This document shows positions 17,522 through 26,252 of a stretch of DNA of 64,000 bases, in pieces. The first letter of the stretch is position 1. Each line of letters starts with the position of its first letter. Source of the stretch: Saccharothrix syringae (lineage in GTDB: Bacteria > Actinomycetota > Actinomycetes > Mycobacteriales > Pseudonocardiaceae). The DNA is taken from contig NZ_CP034550.1 in NCBI RefSeq assembly GCF_009498035.1, forward strand, positions 4,464,001 to 4,528,000, in the 5' to 3' direction. The notes beneath the pieces were generated by a model. The model made no database searches. It was not told the DNA's origin and was given only the letters and a program-made list of their open reading frames with translations. The position numbers were made by a program, and so were the translations under genes.

Positions 17522-18106
17522 TCAGTAGCCGTCGCCGGTGCCGCCGCCGGTGTCGCCGGGTGCCGCGCCGTCGTCGGCCTGCGCCTTCCTGCCCTCGGGC
17601 GTGACCGCGAACCACGTGCCGCCCTTGCCCTGACCGGCCAGGTCACCCGCCTTCTTGTCGCCCGCGTACCGGTAGAGGGGCCAGCCGGCGAGGGTGACCT
17701 GCTTGCGGCCGTCCTCCCGCGCGACCGAGCCGACCAGCGTCGGGTCGACGCCGGAGGTCATGGTGTGCTCGCCGACCAGCACGGGGGGCCACATCTCCAG
17801 GCACGCCGCGTCGCAATTGGACTTCGACGGTTTCGCGGTGTCCTTGTCGAAGCGGTAGAGGGCGAACCCGCCCGCGTCCGCCACGAACCACCCGACCTCC
17901 CGCGACTCGGTCGCCGACAGCAGCTGGTGGGGCTCCTTGCCGAATTCCGGGTTCTGCTGGAGAGTCGTCGTGCCGGAGTTGGCGCCCGCCGCGCCGCCCT
18001 GGCCGCCCGCGGTGCCGGTGCCGGTCGCGCCACAAGCGCTGACCAGCGCCAACGCCGCGGCTGCCGGAACCAGCAGCAACGCCGTTCGGGTACGTCGACT
18101 GAGCAT
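17522..18106 (-). CDS. Lipoprotein with repeated YxxD-type (COG4315) motifs
   Basis: This 194-residue protein has a lipobox LVSAC at about residues 21-25, so it is membrane-anchored outside the cell. The mature part has two copies of a short repeat typical of COG4315: FALYRFDKDT ... CDAACLEMWPPV and WPLYRYAGDK. The pair of Cys near CDAACLEMW is conserved in that family. Such proteins are often next to ECF sigma factors and redox genes; function is unknown. [13 protein letters not shown] precedes ATG 18106. It heads the operon whose promoter matches an ECF sigma consensus. Confidence 0.85.
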   Translation of the reverse strand: MLSRRTRTALLLVPAAAALALVSACGATGTGTAGGQGGAAGANSGTTTLQQNPEFGKEPHQLLSATESREVGWFVADAGGFALYRFDKDTAKPSKSNCDAACLEMWPPVLVGEHTMTSGVDPTLVGSVAREDGRKQVTLAGWPLYRYAGDKKAGDLAGQGKGGTWFAVTPEGRKAQADDGAAPGDTGGGTGDGY

Positions 18107-18192
18107 CGTTGGTCCTTTCTCCTGCTGGCGGTTCCGCCGTAAGGCGCAAGGGCCGGGTGGTCGGGCCCTCGCCATCGAGGCGGATACCGTGG

Positions 18193-18220
18193 AGTACGGA
18201 CACGATGCGGTGACGGTTCA
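18193..18220 (-). promoter_or_regulatory. ECF-type (SigL-like) promoter
   Basis: On the minus strand TGAACC (18215-18220) is followed, after exactly 16 bases, by CGTACT (18193-18198), about 87 bases before the lipoprotein start. Mycobacterial SigL promoters are described from memory as TGAACC and CGT separated by about 16-18 bases. The divergent ECF factor is SigL-like, so the redox operon is its probable target. Confidence 0.6.
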
Positions 18221-18346
18221 CGAACAAATCGACCACTTTTTTTGCGGCCAAACCCTCGACGCGGAACCGTCCGGCGCGCTTGGATGCACGGCGTGGCGCG
18301 GCACAGACGCAGCACTTCCCCCCAAAGAGAACGCACCTGGCCGGAC

Positions 18347-18847
18347 GTGAGCCCGGAAGACGAGCTGATCCGCAGGCTCTACCAGGAGTTCGGCAGCGCG
18401 CTGCTCGGACATGCCATGAGACTGACCGGCAGCGACCGGCAGTGGGCTGAGGACATCGTCCAGGAGACGCTCGTGCGGGCGTGGCGGAACGCGGAGAAGC
18501 TGGAGCGGGACCCGGTCCTGCTGCGCTCCTGGCTGTTCACCGTCGCCCGGCGACTGGTCATCGACGACCGTCGGAAGCGGAGCGTCAGACCGCAGGAGTC
18601 GGAGTTGACGCCGTCGGACGAAGCCCCGGTGCGGGACGAGGCCGACCGCACCCTGGCGGCGATAGTTGTGGCCGAAGCGATGAACGGACTGACCGAGGAG
18701 CACCGGGAGGCTATTCTCGAGACGTACTTGAGGGATCGGACCGTCGGGGAAGCCGCAGCGGTGCTCGGGGTACCGCCCGGCACGGTGAAGTCCAGGGTGT
18801 ACTACGCGCTCCGCGCCCTGCGGCGGGCACTGCAGGATCGGGGCTGA
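18347..18847 (+). CDS. ECF-family RNA polymerase sigma factor (SigL-like)
   Basis: About 166 residues. Region 2 reads ALLGHAMRLTGSDRQWAEDIVQETLVRAWRN followed by RSWLFTVARRLVIDDRR, and region 4 reads GLTEEHREAILETYLRDRTV ... GVPPGTVKSRVYYALRALR. The order and wording are closest to Mycobacterium SigL among factors I know. The frame is open far upstream, but GTG 18347 gives a normal N-terminus (MSPEDELIRRLYQEFG); no good ribosome binding site is seen. The anti-sigma gene begins 5 bases after its stop. Divergent to it lies the lipoprotein/redox operon. Confidence 0.9.
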   Translation: MSPEDELIRRLYQEFGSALLGHAMRLTGSDRQWAEDIVQETLVRAWRNAEKLERDPVLLRSWLFTVARRLVIDDRRKRSVRPQESELTPSDEAPVRDEADRTLAAIVVAEAMNGLTEEHREAILETYLRDRTVGEAAAVLGVPPGTVKSRVYYALRALRRALQDRG

Positions 18848-18852
18848 CAAGC

Positions 18853-19578
18853 GTGACATCGCCTACGAACCACATCGACGTGGCGGCATACGTCCTCGGC
18901 GTCCTGGACGAGGACGAGGTCGACGCCTTCGAGAACCACCTGGCGCAGTGCCGCCGATGTGCGCTCGACCTGCGCGACTTCGCCGAGCTGCCGGACCTGC
19001 TCGACGAGGCGAACGCCAACGGCCTGCTGCGCGCCGGCACGGGGGAGCGGCCCGACGGCCGCTCGGTGCGCGCCATGCTGGACAACGTCACCGAGCTGCG
19101 GTCGCGCAAGCGCCGCACCGCGGTCCTGCTGGCCGCCGCGGCGGCCGTGCTGCTGGTCGCGGTGACCGCGTTCGTGTCGGTGGCGGTGACCAGGTCGGGC
19201 GACCGGGTCGCCGCCTCCACCACGACGGTGCCCGCGCAGACCAACATCGCCAACGGCGAGCCCGACTCGGAGACCGTCCTGACCCGCAGCGACCCGGTGA
19301 CGGGCGTCTACGCCAGGCTCGCGCCGTCGCTCCAGCCGTGGGGCACCGCGCTGGACCTGGAGGTCAAGGGCGCCAAGGGGCCGACGCGGTGCGAGCTGGT
19401 CGCCAAGTCCCGGTCCGGTGAGAGCGTGGTCGTCAGCTCGTGGCTCGTGGGCGCCACGCCCGACCGCGAACCCACCCACCTCCAGGCGGCCGTGGGCATG
19501 CGCTGGCACGACATCGCGGAGTTCGCGGTCCGCGACACCAAGGACGGCGCCACCCTCCTCCGCCTGCCCACCTCCTGA
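18853..19578 (+). CDS. Zinc-type anti-sigma factor (RslA-like)
   Basis: This 241-residue protein has a cytoplasmic N-terminal domain with the zinc-binding anti-sigma motif H-x3-C-x2-C (NHLAQCRRC, about residues 31-39), preceded by [12 protein letters not shown] as in RslA/RskA-type proteins. One transmembrane helix (about 94-116) leads to an extracytoplasmic domain of about 120 residues. It should hold the adjacent sigma factor until a redox or envelope signal releases it, as for SigL-RslA. GTG 18853 is 5 bases after the sigma stop. The first base of the 22-bp repeat array follows its TGA directly. Confidence 0.9.
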   Translation: MTSPTNHIDVAAYVLGVLDEDEVDAFENHLAQCRRCALDLRDFAELPDLLDEANANGLLRAGTGERPDGRSVRAMLDNVTELRSRKRRTAVLLAAAAAVLLVAVTAFVSVAVTRSGDRVAASTTTVPAQTNIANGEPDSETVLTRSDPVTGVYARLAPSLQPWGTALDLEVKGAKGPTRCELVAKSRSGESVVVSSWLVGATPDREPTHLQAAVGMRWHDIAEFAVRDTKDGATLLRLPTS

Positions 19579-19734
19579 CCCGACCCGAACGCACAACTCG
19601 CGGTGCCGGACCGGAGGACACGCGGTGTCCGACCGGAGGACACGCCGGTAAAAGCCCTTCAAACCGGGCGTGTCCTCCGGTCAGGCACCGCGTGTCCTCC
19701 ACTCGGACACCGCGAGTTCTGCGTTCGGGCGCAC
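19579..19734. repeat. Mirrored array of 22-bp modular repeats (3 + 3 units)
   Basis: Units read on the minus strand at 19579-19600, 19601-19622 and 19623-19644, and on the plus strand at 19669-19690, 19691-19712 and 19713-19734. Each is exactly 22 bp and begins CG[AT]GT[CT]. In both halves two CGTGTCCTCC units lie towards the centre and a CGAGTT unit lies outside, so unit order is itself palindromic. A 24-base centre holds a small CCGGT/ACCGG inverted repeat. The two halves can pair into a very long hairpin, which may end transcription after the anti-sigma gene. A degenerate further unit follows. Confidence 0.8.
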
Positions 19735-19808
19735 GAGCGTTCAAGACGGGGGCCGGCGCGGGGTGGTGGAATCACGGGTCCGAGGGGTGTCGTGGGTTGG
19801 AGGTCGTG

Positions 19809-20720
19809 GTGCGGGTCGGATTCGTCGGGCTGGGGATCATGGGGCAGCCGATGGCGCTCAACCTGGTGCGCGCCGGGCGGTCGCTGGTGGTGTGGAACCG
19901 CTCGGCCGACCGGTGCGAGCCGTTGCGGGAGGCCGGGGCCGAGGTCGTCGGCGAGGTCGACGAGGTCTTCGCGCGGGCCGAGGTGGTGATCGTGATGCTG
20001 GCCGGCGAGGCCGCGATCGACGCGGTGCTGGAGCGCGGTGCGCCCGGGTTCGCCCGCAAGGTCGCCGGGCGGACCCTCGTGCACATGGGCACGACCTCGC
20101 CGGGCTTCTCGCACGGGCTCGAAGCCGACGTGCGGGCGGCGGGCGGGCACTACGTCGAGGCGCCGGTGTCCGGTTCGCGCGGTCCGGCCGAGGCCGGTGA
20201 GCTGGTGGCCATGCTCGCCGGCGAGCCCGAGGCGGTCGAGCGGGTGCGGGAGGTCGTCGGGCCGATGTGCGCGAAGGTGGTGGAGTGCGGCCCGGCGCCG
20301 CGGGCGCTGCTGATGAAGCTCGCGGTCAACGTCTTCCTGATCACCACGGTGACCGGCCTGGCCGAGTCGTTCCACTTCGCCGAGCACCACGGGCTGGACC
20401 TGGTCAAGCTGGTCGACGTGCTGGACTCCGGGCAGATGTCGAGCCGGGTGTCCCGGGCCAAGACGGCCAAGCTGCTGGCCGCCGACTTCGGCGCGCAGGC
20501 CGCGATCTCGGACGTGCTGATGAACAACCGGCTGATCGCCGGCGCGGCCCGTGCCGCGGGGGTGGCGTCGCCGCTGCTGGACGTGTGCCTGGAGCTGTTC
20601 GCCCGGACCGAGGAGCTGGGGCACGGCAAGGAGGACATGGCCGCGGTGGTGCGGGCGATCCGGGAGCGGACGGACGCGCTGGGGCCCGACGCGCCAGGGG
20701 CCGGGCAGCGGCCGGTCTGA
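19809..20720 (+). CDS. NAD(P)-dependent beta-hydroxyacid dehydrogenase family protein
   Basis: This 303-residue protein belongs to the 3-hydroxyisobutyrate dehydrogenase / 6-phosphogluconate-type family. The NAD(P) motif [14 protein letters not shown] is at the N-terminus, GTTSPG and the substrate loop [14 protein letters not shown] are in place, and the catalytic Lys lies in LLMKLAVN. Arg in WNRSADR after strand 2 suggests NADP preference. The substrate may be a small hydroxy acid or semialdehyde. GTG 19809 has GGAGG 5 bases upstream; GTG 19806 is an alternative. The gene follows the mirrored repeat array. Confidence 0.9.
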   Translation: MRVGFVGLGIMGQPMALNLVRAGRSLVVWNRSADRCEPLREAGAEVVGEVDEVFARAEVVIVMLAGEAAIDAVLERGAPGFARKVAGRTLVHMGTTSPGFSHGLEADVRAAGGHYVEAPVSGSRGPAEAGELVAMLAGEPEAVERVREVVGPMCAKVVECGPAPRALLMKLAVNVFLITTVTGLAESFHFAEHHGLDLVKLVDVLDSGQMSSRVSRAKTAKLLAADFGAQAAISDVLMNNRLIAGAARAAGVASPLLDVCLELFARTEELGHGKEDMAAVVRAIRERTDALGPDAPGAGQRPV

Positions 20721-20750
20721 GCACCGGTGCGCCACCCGGACCCGGGTGCG

Positions 20751-20777
20751 GGTCGGCCGCGCGTGACGCGGCCGACC
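20751..20777. terminator. Bidirectional hairpin terminator
   Basis: A perfect 11-bp stem (GGTCGGCCGCG with CGCGGCCGACC) and a 5-base loop (CGTGA) lie between the stops of the converging dehydrogenase and FG-GAP genes. Confidence 0.75.
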
Positions 20778-20784
20778 GCCCGCG

Positions 20785-21693
20785 TCACGTGGACAGGAAG
20801 TACGGGCCCCAGCCGCAGCCGACCTGGGTGCCGGCGCCGAGCCCGCCGCCGCCGTTGCCGAACCAGCGGTACAGGCAGCCGTTGCTGCTGTTGATGGCGA
20901 CGACGTCGCCCGCGCTGTCACCGTTCAGCGCGCCCATCCCGCTGATGTTCCCCGCGCCGGTGTAGGGCGCCCAGCCGCAGCCGAGCTGGGCGCCGGCGCC
21001 GAGCCCGCCGCTGCCGTTGCCCAGCCAGCGGTACAGGCAGCCGTTGCCGTTGTTGATGGCGACGAGGTCCGCGTTGCCGTCGTTGTTGAGGTCACCGGCG
21101 CCGGTCAACGAGAACGTGTAGGGCGCCCAGCCGCAGCCGACCTGGACACCGGCGCCGAGCCCGCCGCTGCCGTTGCCGAGCCAGCGGTACAGGCAGCCGT
21201 CGCCGCCGTTGATGGCGACGACGTCGCCGGCGCCGTCGTTGTTGAGGTCACCGGCGCCGGCCAACGCCAACCAGTAGGGCGCCCAGCCGCAGCCGAGCCG
21301 GACACCGGCGCCGAATCCGCCGCTGCCGTTGCCCAGCCAGCGGTACAGGCAGTTGTCGCCGCCGTTGATGGCGACGAGGTCACCGGCGCCGTCGCCGTTG
21401 AGGTCACCGGGACTGGCCAGCGATCCCTCGTAGGGTGCCCAGCCGCAGCCGAGCTGGGTGCCGGCGCCGAGCCCGCCGCTGCCGTTGCCGGTCCAGCGGA
21501 ACAGGCAGCCGTTGCTGCCGTTGATGGCGACGACGTCGCTGTGGCCGTCGCCGTTGTAGTCGTTGCGCTTGTCGGCGATGGTCGCCAGCGCGGGCAGCGA
21601 GGTCGCCACCAGGGCGCCGACGACCGCGATCACCACGAGGACCGACCTCCGCAGAGCGGTCCACCCGGTGCTCCGGTGCACGTTGGTTCTCAT
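20785..21693 (-). CDS. Secreted FG-GAP/VCBS repeat protein
   Basis: This 302-residue protein has a signal peptide (about 1-38, ending LPALA) and then five near-identical repeats of about 50 residues. Each carries D-x-N-x-D-G-x-[GS]-D-[LV]-V-A-I-N, the calcium-binding loop of FG-GAP/VCBS blades, then N-G-CLYRWLGNGSGG and GCGW-[AG]-PY. Two Cys per repeat are regular. The repeats also show at the DNA level, a sign of recent duplication. Such beta-propeller modules bind partners or ligands; no catalytic domain is present. Confidence 0.85.
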   Translation of the reverse strand: MRTNVHRSTGWTALRRSVLVVIAVVGALVATSLPALATIADKRNDYNGDGHSDVVAINGSNGCLFRWTGNGSGGLGAGTQLGCGWAPYEGSLASPGDLNGDGAGDLVAINGGDNCLYRWLGNGSGGFGAGVRLGCGWAPYWLALAGAGDLNNDGAGDVVAINGGDGCLYRWLGNGSGGLGAGVQVGCGWAPYTFSLTGAGDLNNDGNADLVAINNGNGCLYRWLGNGSGGLGAGAQLGCGWAPYTGAGNISGMGALNGDSAGDVVAINSSNGCLYRWFGNGGGGLGAGTQVGCGWGPYFLST

Positions 21694-21880
21694 CGCGTCC
21701 CCCCTCCGACGACGTGCCCGCCCGGGTGGCGTCGCACGTCTGAGGCACCCACATTGAGCGCGGGGCGGAGGGGTTCTCTACGCAGAATTGCGGTATTCCG
21801 GCCCGGCGCAAACGGAGGACGGGCGGCAGGCGAACGGGGCGCACGCGGTGCGGCCACGTGGAGGTACGACCCCGGGACCT

Positions 21881-22225
21881 TCAGATGCGGCGCAGGCCGG
21901 CGAGGACGCGCTCCATCAGCTCCAGCGACGGCTTGCCCTCGGCGTCCAGCTCCTCGCCCTGGTGCACGACGATCAGGCTGAGGTCGGACATGTCCGCCAG
22001 CAGCACCCGCACCACGCCGAGCGGCAGCCGCAGCCGGGCCGCCACCTCCGCCACCGAGTGCGGGTGGCGGCACAGGTCGCCGATGGCGCGGTGCTCCGCG
22101 GTGGAGGTCAGCGCGTCCCGGTCGGCCCGCTCGTTCGTGGTCACGATCGTCTCGATGGCCAGCGTCCGCGCGGAACGCGTGCGGCCGCCGGTTCTGGTGT
22201 AGGGGCGCACCCGGAGGGCAGACAC
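21881..22225 (-). CDS. DUF742-family protein (CvnC-like, orphan)
   Basis: About 114 residues. The core matches DUF742: VRPYTRTGGRTRSA, ... EHRAIGDLCRHPHSVAEVAARLRLPLGVVRVLLADM (a winged-helix-like part) and a C-terminal ELMERVLAGLRRI. In Streptomyces conservons this is CvnC, beside a histidine-kinase-like protein, a roadblock protein and a small GTPase. None of those is here, so it is an orphan copy. GTG 22225 with GAGGAG 5 bases upstream is preferred to GTG 22264. Confidence 0.8.
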   Translation of the reverse strand: MSALRVRPYTRTGGRTRSARTLAIETIVTTNERADRDALTSTAEHRAIGDLCRHPHSVAEVAARLRLPLGVVRVLLADMSDLSLIVVHQGEELDAEGKPSLELMERVLAGLRRI

Positions 22226-22447
22226 ACCAGCTCCTCGAAGCGGTCGGAGTTGATCTTCGTTCACGTGTGGTCAGGGTCTCTGACGACGCTCGACCCTACG
22301 GTTGATCAGGCCCGCTGTCTCGACTTTCCCGGCATGTGGGAGGAATTTCGGACGGTTTTGACAGTGTGTGTCCGACCGTTTCCGGGGGGTGCGCAAAACC
22401 CCGCCGCAGGCATCCGATGATCGAACCGCTACCCCCGGTTCACCTCC

Positions 22448-22478
22448 GGTTCGCCTGGGCGACGAACCCAGGCGAACC
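22448..22478. promoter_or_regulatory. Perfect hairpin in the divergent intergenic region
   Basis: GGTTCGCCTGGG (22448-22459) pairs perfectly with 22467-22478 around a 7-base loop. Further C/G blocks outside it (near 22431 and 22480) could lengthen the stem. It lies about 230 bases before the ABC transporter ATPase gene and downstream of no gene, so an attenuator or operator role is more likely than termination. The rest of 22226-22711 shows no gene. Confidence 0.5.
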
Positions 22479-22711
22479 GCCGGGGGAACTAACCGATGGG
22501 GGTCGGGTTCGGAATCACGCGGTCGACCGTAATCACCGGTGGAGCGCTCTCACAACGGTTGTTGACCAAGGTTTGAGGTTCGTCACCGGGAGGGTCGGGG
22601 TTTTCCCCCGAGGCGGAATCCGGGGTCGGTCCCGGAAGCGCCGGGGGTGCCCGTTCGGGCAGGTTTCCCCCGTGGCGGCGAGGGCCGTCGACTGGGGATC
22701 CGGAGGAAGTC

Positions 22712-23467
22712 GTGACCGGTGGGGTTGCCGCGGCCAGGGCCGTGGACGTGTGGAAGTCCTACGGGACGGGGGAGGCGGCCGTCACCGCGCTCGCGGGGGT
22801 GAGCGCCGAGTTCGAGCGCGGTCGGTTCACCGCGATCATGGGGCCGTCGGGGTCGGGCAAGTCGACCCTCATGCACTGCCTGGCCGGGCTGGACGCGATC
22901 GACACCGGCGAGGTGTGGATCGGCGACACGCGGGTGGACGGCCTGCGCGACCGGGGGCTGACCGACCTGCGGCGCCGGCACGTGGGGTTCATCTTCCAGC
23001 AGTTCAACCTGCTGCCGACGCTCACCGCGGCCGAGAACATCACCCTGCCGATGGCGATCGGCGGGCAGAAGGTCGACCAGACCTGGTTCGACGCGGTCGT
23101 GGAGGCGGTCGGCCTGCGCGACCGGCTGGGCCACCGGCCCACCCAGCTCTCCGGCGGCCAGCAGCAGCGGGTGGCGTGCGCGCGGGCCCTGGTGTCCCGG
23201 CCCGACGTGGTCTTCGCCGACGAGCCGACCGGCAACCTGGACTCGCGCTCCGGCGCCGAGGTGCTGGGCTTCCTGCGCCGCTCGGTGCGCGACTTCGGCC
23301 AGACCATCGTCATGGTCACCCACGACCCGGTCGCCGCCTCCTGCGCGGACCGGGTGGTGTTCCTGGCCGACGGCCGGATCGTGCGCGAGCTGCACGCGCC
23401 CACGGCGGACGCGGTGCTGGAGACGATGAAGCACCTCGACGGCGGCGAGCGGCTGGTCGTGGCGTGA
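22712..23467 (+). CDS. ABC transporter ATP-binding protein (MacB/LolD type)
   Basis: This 251-residue ATPase has Walker A GPSGSGKST, Q-loop FIFQQFNLLPTLTAAENI, signature LSGGQQQRVACARAL, Walker B VVFADEPTGNLD and the switch VTHDP. The wording NLLPTLTAAEN and ADEPTGNLDS are typical of the MacB/LolD class that powers FtsX-fold permeases without conventional membrane transport. GTG 22712 has GGAGGA at a good distance. Its stop overlaps the start of the permease gene (TGATG). Confidence 0.95.
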   Translation: MTGGVAAARAVDVWKSYGTGEAAVTALAGVSAEFERGRFTAIMGPSGSGKSTLMHCLAGLDAIDTGEVWIGDTRVDGLRDRGLTDLRRRHVGFIFQQFNLLPTLTAAENITLPMAIGGQKVDQTWFDAVVEAVGLRDRLGHRPTQLSGGQQQRVACARALVSRPDVVFADEPTGNLDSRSGAEVLGFLRRSVRDFGQTIVMVTHDPVAASCADRVVFLADGRIVRELHAPTADAVLETMKHLDGGERLVVA

Positions 23468-26001
23468 TGCTGAGGGCGACCCTGAAGAGCCTGCTGTCCC
23501 GCAAGCTGCGGCTGGTCCTGTCCGGGCTGGCCGTGGTGCTCGGCGTGATGTTCGTGTCCGGTTCCCTGGTGCTCACCGACACGCTCAACCGCTCGTTCAC
23601 CGACCTGTTCGCCTCCGTGTACGCCGACGTGGACGTGCAGGTCGCGGTCAAGCCGAAGGTCGACGGCGCCGAGGGCGACGACCCCGTCGCCGGCACCCTC
23701 ACCGCCGACGACCTCCGGGCCGTCGAGCAGGTCGACGGCGTGCGCGGCGCCGTCGGCGACGTGACCGGCTCGGCCCGCCCGATCGGCGAGAACGGCAAGG
23801 TGCTCACCACCACCGGCGCGCCGCGCCTGGGCACGGCCTGGCGCGACGGCGGCCAGGAGGAGCTGCGCGCCGGCCGACCGCCGCGGGCGGAGGGCGAGAT
23901 CGCGGTCAGCGCCCTGCTGGCCAGGACCGGCGGCTACGAGGTCGGCGACCGGGTGTCCGTGCTGACCCTGGAGCCCAAGCGGGAGTTCACCGTCACCGGC
24001 GTCTTCGGCTACGCCGGCGGCCGCGACTCCCTCGGCGGCGAGCTGACCACCGCGTTCACCGAGGCCGAGGCCCAGCGGCTGCTGCTGGGCGAACCCGGCC
24101 ACTACAGCTCGGTGACCGTGCGCGCCGCCGACGGCGTGGCGCAGGACGTGCTGCGGCAGCGCGTCCAGGACCGGCTCGGCGACGCCTACCAGGTCAAGAC
24201 CGGCGAGCAGCTGGCCGCCGACTCGGCCGACGACATCAACGAGGGCCTGGCGTTCTTCAACTACGTGCTGCTCGGCTTCGCGGGCATCGCGCTGTTCGTC
24301 GGCGTCTTCATCATCCTCAACACCTTCTCCATCATCATCGCGCAGCGCACCCGGGAACTGGCGCTGCTGCGGGCCATGGGCGCGGGCCGCGGGCAGGTGG
24401 TCGGCTCGGTCGTGGTCGAGGCCGTGGTGATCGGCCTGGTCGCGTCCGCGGTCGGCCTCGGCGCGGGCATCGGCGTCGGCGCCCTGCTGGCCTGGCTGTT
24501 CAGCACGTTCGGCGGCGCGAACCTCGACCTGGCCGACCTCGCCGTGCCCACGTCCGCGATCGTGTCCTCGTTCGCGGTCGGCACGGTGGTGACCGTGCTG
24601 GCCGCGCTGCTGCCCGCGGTGCGCGCCTCCCGCATCCCGCCGGTGGCCGCGCTGCGCGAGGCGGCCACCCCCGACCGGCCCCTGACCGGGATCAGCGTCG
24701 CCGGCGCCGCGGTGACCGCGGGCGGCGCGGTCGCGCTCGGCCTCGGCTTCAACGGCGACGTGCTGTGGCTGACCATGGCGGGCCTGCTGGTGTCGTTCGT
24801 CGGCGTCGCCCTGCTCACGCCGCTGGTCAGCAAGCCGGTGGTGTCCGCGATCGGGAAGCTGATGGCCTGGTCGACACCGGGCACGCTGGGCAGGCGCAAC
24901 TCGGCCCGCAACCCGCGCCGCACCGCCATCACCGCCGCCGCGCTCATGGTCGGCATCGCGCTGATCACCGGCGTGAGCGTGGTGCTCGGCTCGGCCACCG
25001 CGAGCATCGAGGAGGTGGCCCGCAACCAGGTCAAGGCCGACCTGATCGTCTCCGGCGACACCACGACCGAGAGCCCGGCCACGTTCGGCGCCGACCGGGT
25101 CGACCAGCTCCTGGCCACCCCCGGCGTGGCGACCGGCTTCGCCTGGTACACCGACGTGGTCATGGTGGACGGGGAGCGGCGGGGAGCCGCGGTGAGCACC
25201 GACCTGGCCGCCACCCGCGACCTCCTCGGCCTCAGCGCCCGCGACGGCTCCTTCACCGAGCTGCGGGAGGGCGAGATGGCCCTGGACGAGGACCTGGCGG
25301 CCCGGCTGGGCCTCCGGTACGGCGACACCGCCCGCGTGCAGACCGCCAAGGGGCGGGAGCGCGAGTACACCGTCGCCCTGGTGATCGAGAAGAACCAGGT
25401 GGTGGGCGGCACCGTCCTGCTGCCGCGCGCGGTGGCCGACGAGTTCACCCTGGCGCGGCCGGTCAGCGCGTACGCCGCGGTGGAGCCGGGCGCGAACCCG
25501 GCCGACGTGCGCGCGGCCGCGGAACCGCTGTTCGCCGACGAGCCCGAGGTCTCGGTCCAGGACGTGAGCGCGTTCGTGCGGCAGCAGACCGCGCAGCTGG
25601 ACACCGTGCTGCTGATGATCCAGGTGCTGCTCGCGCTGGCGATCCTCATCGCGGTGCTCGGCGTGGTCAACACGCTGGCGCTGTCGGTGATCGAGCGGAC
25701 CCGGGAGCTGGGGGTGCTGCGCGCCATCGGCATGCGGCGCGCCCAGGTCATGCGGATGATCACGGTCGAGTCGGTGGTGATCTCGGTGTTCGGCGCGCTG
25801 CTCGGCCTGGTGGTGGGCACCGCGATCGGGCTGGCCGCGGTCAAGGCGCTGGCCGACGAGGGGTTCACCGCGGTCGCGGTGCCCTGGGCGCAGCTCGGGA
25901 CCTACCTGCTCGCCGCCGCCGGGGTCGGCGTGGTGGCCGCCGTGCTGCCCGCGATCCGCGCGGCCCGGCTGAACGTCCTGGGCGCCATCGCCCACGACTG
26001 A
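23467..26001 (+). CDS. FtsX-like ABC permease with two MacB-type periplasmic-core units
   Basis: This 844-residue protein begins LKSLLSRKLRLVLSGLAVVLGV. It has ten hydrophobic segments in total: one near residue 20-40, four around 255-440, one near 485 and four around 690-840. Two extracytoplasmic domains separate them, and each repeat holds the FtsX motif RTRELALLRAMGAGRGQV or RTRELGVLRAIGMRRAQV. Two repeats in one chain is the normal actinobacterial form. The complex probably moves lipids, peptides or signals at the membrane rather than import. A 42-bp repeat array follows 3 bases after the stop. Confidence 0.92.
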   Translation: MLRATLKSLLSRKLRLVLSGLAVVLGVMFVSGSLVLTDTLNRSFTDLFASVYADVDVQVAVKPKVDGAEGDDPVAGTLTADDLRAVEQVDGVRGAVGDVTGSARPIGENGKVLTTTGAPRLGTAWRDGGQEELRAGRPPRAEGEIAVSALLARTGGYEVGDRVSVLTLEPKREFTVTGVFGYAGGRDSLGGELTTAFTEAEAQRLLLGEPGHYSSVTVRAADGVAQDVLRQRVQDRLGDAYQVKTGEQLAADSADDINEGLAFFNYVLLGFAGIALFVGVFIILNTFSIIIAQRTRELALLRAMGAGRGQVVGSVVVEAVVIGLVASAVGLGAGIGVGALLAWLFSTFGGANLDLADLAVPTSAIVSSFAVGTVVTVLAALLPAVRASRIPPVAALREAATPDRPLTGISVAGAAVTAGGAVALGLGFNGDVLWLTMAGLLVSFVGVALLTPLVSKPVVSAIGKLMAWSTPGTLGRRNSARNPRRTAITAAALMVGIALITGVSVVLGSATASIEEVARNQVKADLIVSGDTTTESPATFGADRVDQLLATPGVATGFAWYTDVVMVDGERRGAAVSTDLAATRDLLGLSARDGSFTELREGEMALDEDLAARLGLRYGDTARVQTAKGREREYTVALVIEKNQVVGGTVLLPRAVADEFTLARPVSAYAAVEPGANPADVRAAAEPLFADEPEVSVQDVSAFVRQQTAQLDTVLLMIQVLLALAILIAVLGVVNTLALSVIERTRELGVLRAIGMRRAQVMRMITVESVVISVFGALLGLVVGTAIGLAAVKALADEGFTAVAVPWAQLGTYLLAAAGVGVVAAVLPAIRAARLNVLGAIAHD

Positions 26002-26004
26002 CGC

Positions 26005-26214
26005 GCTGGTGGGGGCGGGGTCGAGTTGGACGCCCCGTTGCCCTGGGCTGGTGGGGCCGGGGTCGAGCTGGCTGCCCCGTTGCCCTGGGCTGGTGGGGGC
26101 GGGACCGAGCCGGCTGCCCCGTCACGCCGGGCTGGTGGGGCCGGGACCGAGCCGGCTGCCCCGTCACGCCGGGCTGGTGGAAGCGGGACCGAGCGCCCCG
26201 TGACGCCGGGTTGG
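26005..26214. repeat. Tandem 42-bp repeat array (5 full units and a shortened sixth)
   Basis: Units begin at 26005, 26047, 26089, 26131 and 26173, each exactly 42 bp apart and each opening GCTGGTGG; a sixth begins at 26210 after a unit shortened by 5 bases. The first two units differ from the next three in their second half (CCGTTGCCCTGG against CCGTCACGCCGG). The left arm of the strong terminator next to it reads as part of the last unit. No gene of normal codon use covers the array. Confidence 0.85.
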
Positions 26215-26216
26215 TG

Positions 26217-26252
26217 GAGCCGGGTCCGACCGATCGCGGTCGGACCCGGCTC
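26217..26252. terminator. Strong bidirectional terminator
   Basis: A perfect 16-bp stem (GAGCCGGGTCCGACCG and its complement) has an ATCG tetraloop and lies between the permease and dxs genes. Its last two bases belong to the dxs stop codon. Confidence 0.85.

Noticed and set aside
22759..25995. A 1078-residue minus-strand open frame
   Set aside because: Antisense shadow of the ABC ATPase and permease; rich in Arg, His and Gln with no domain.
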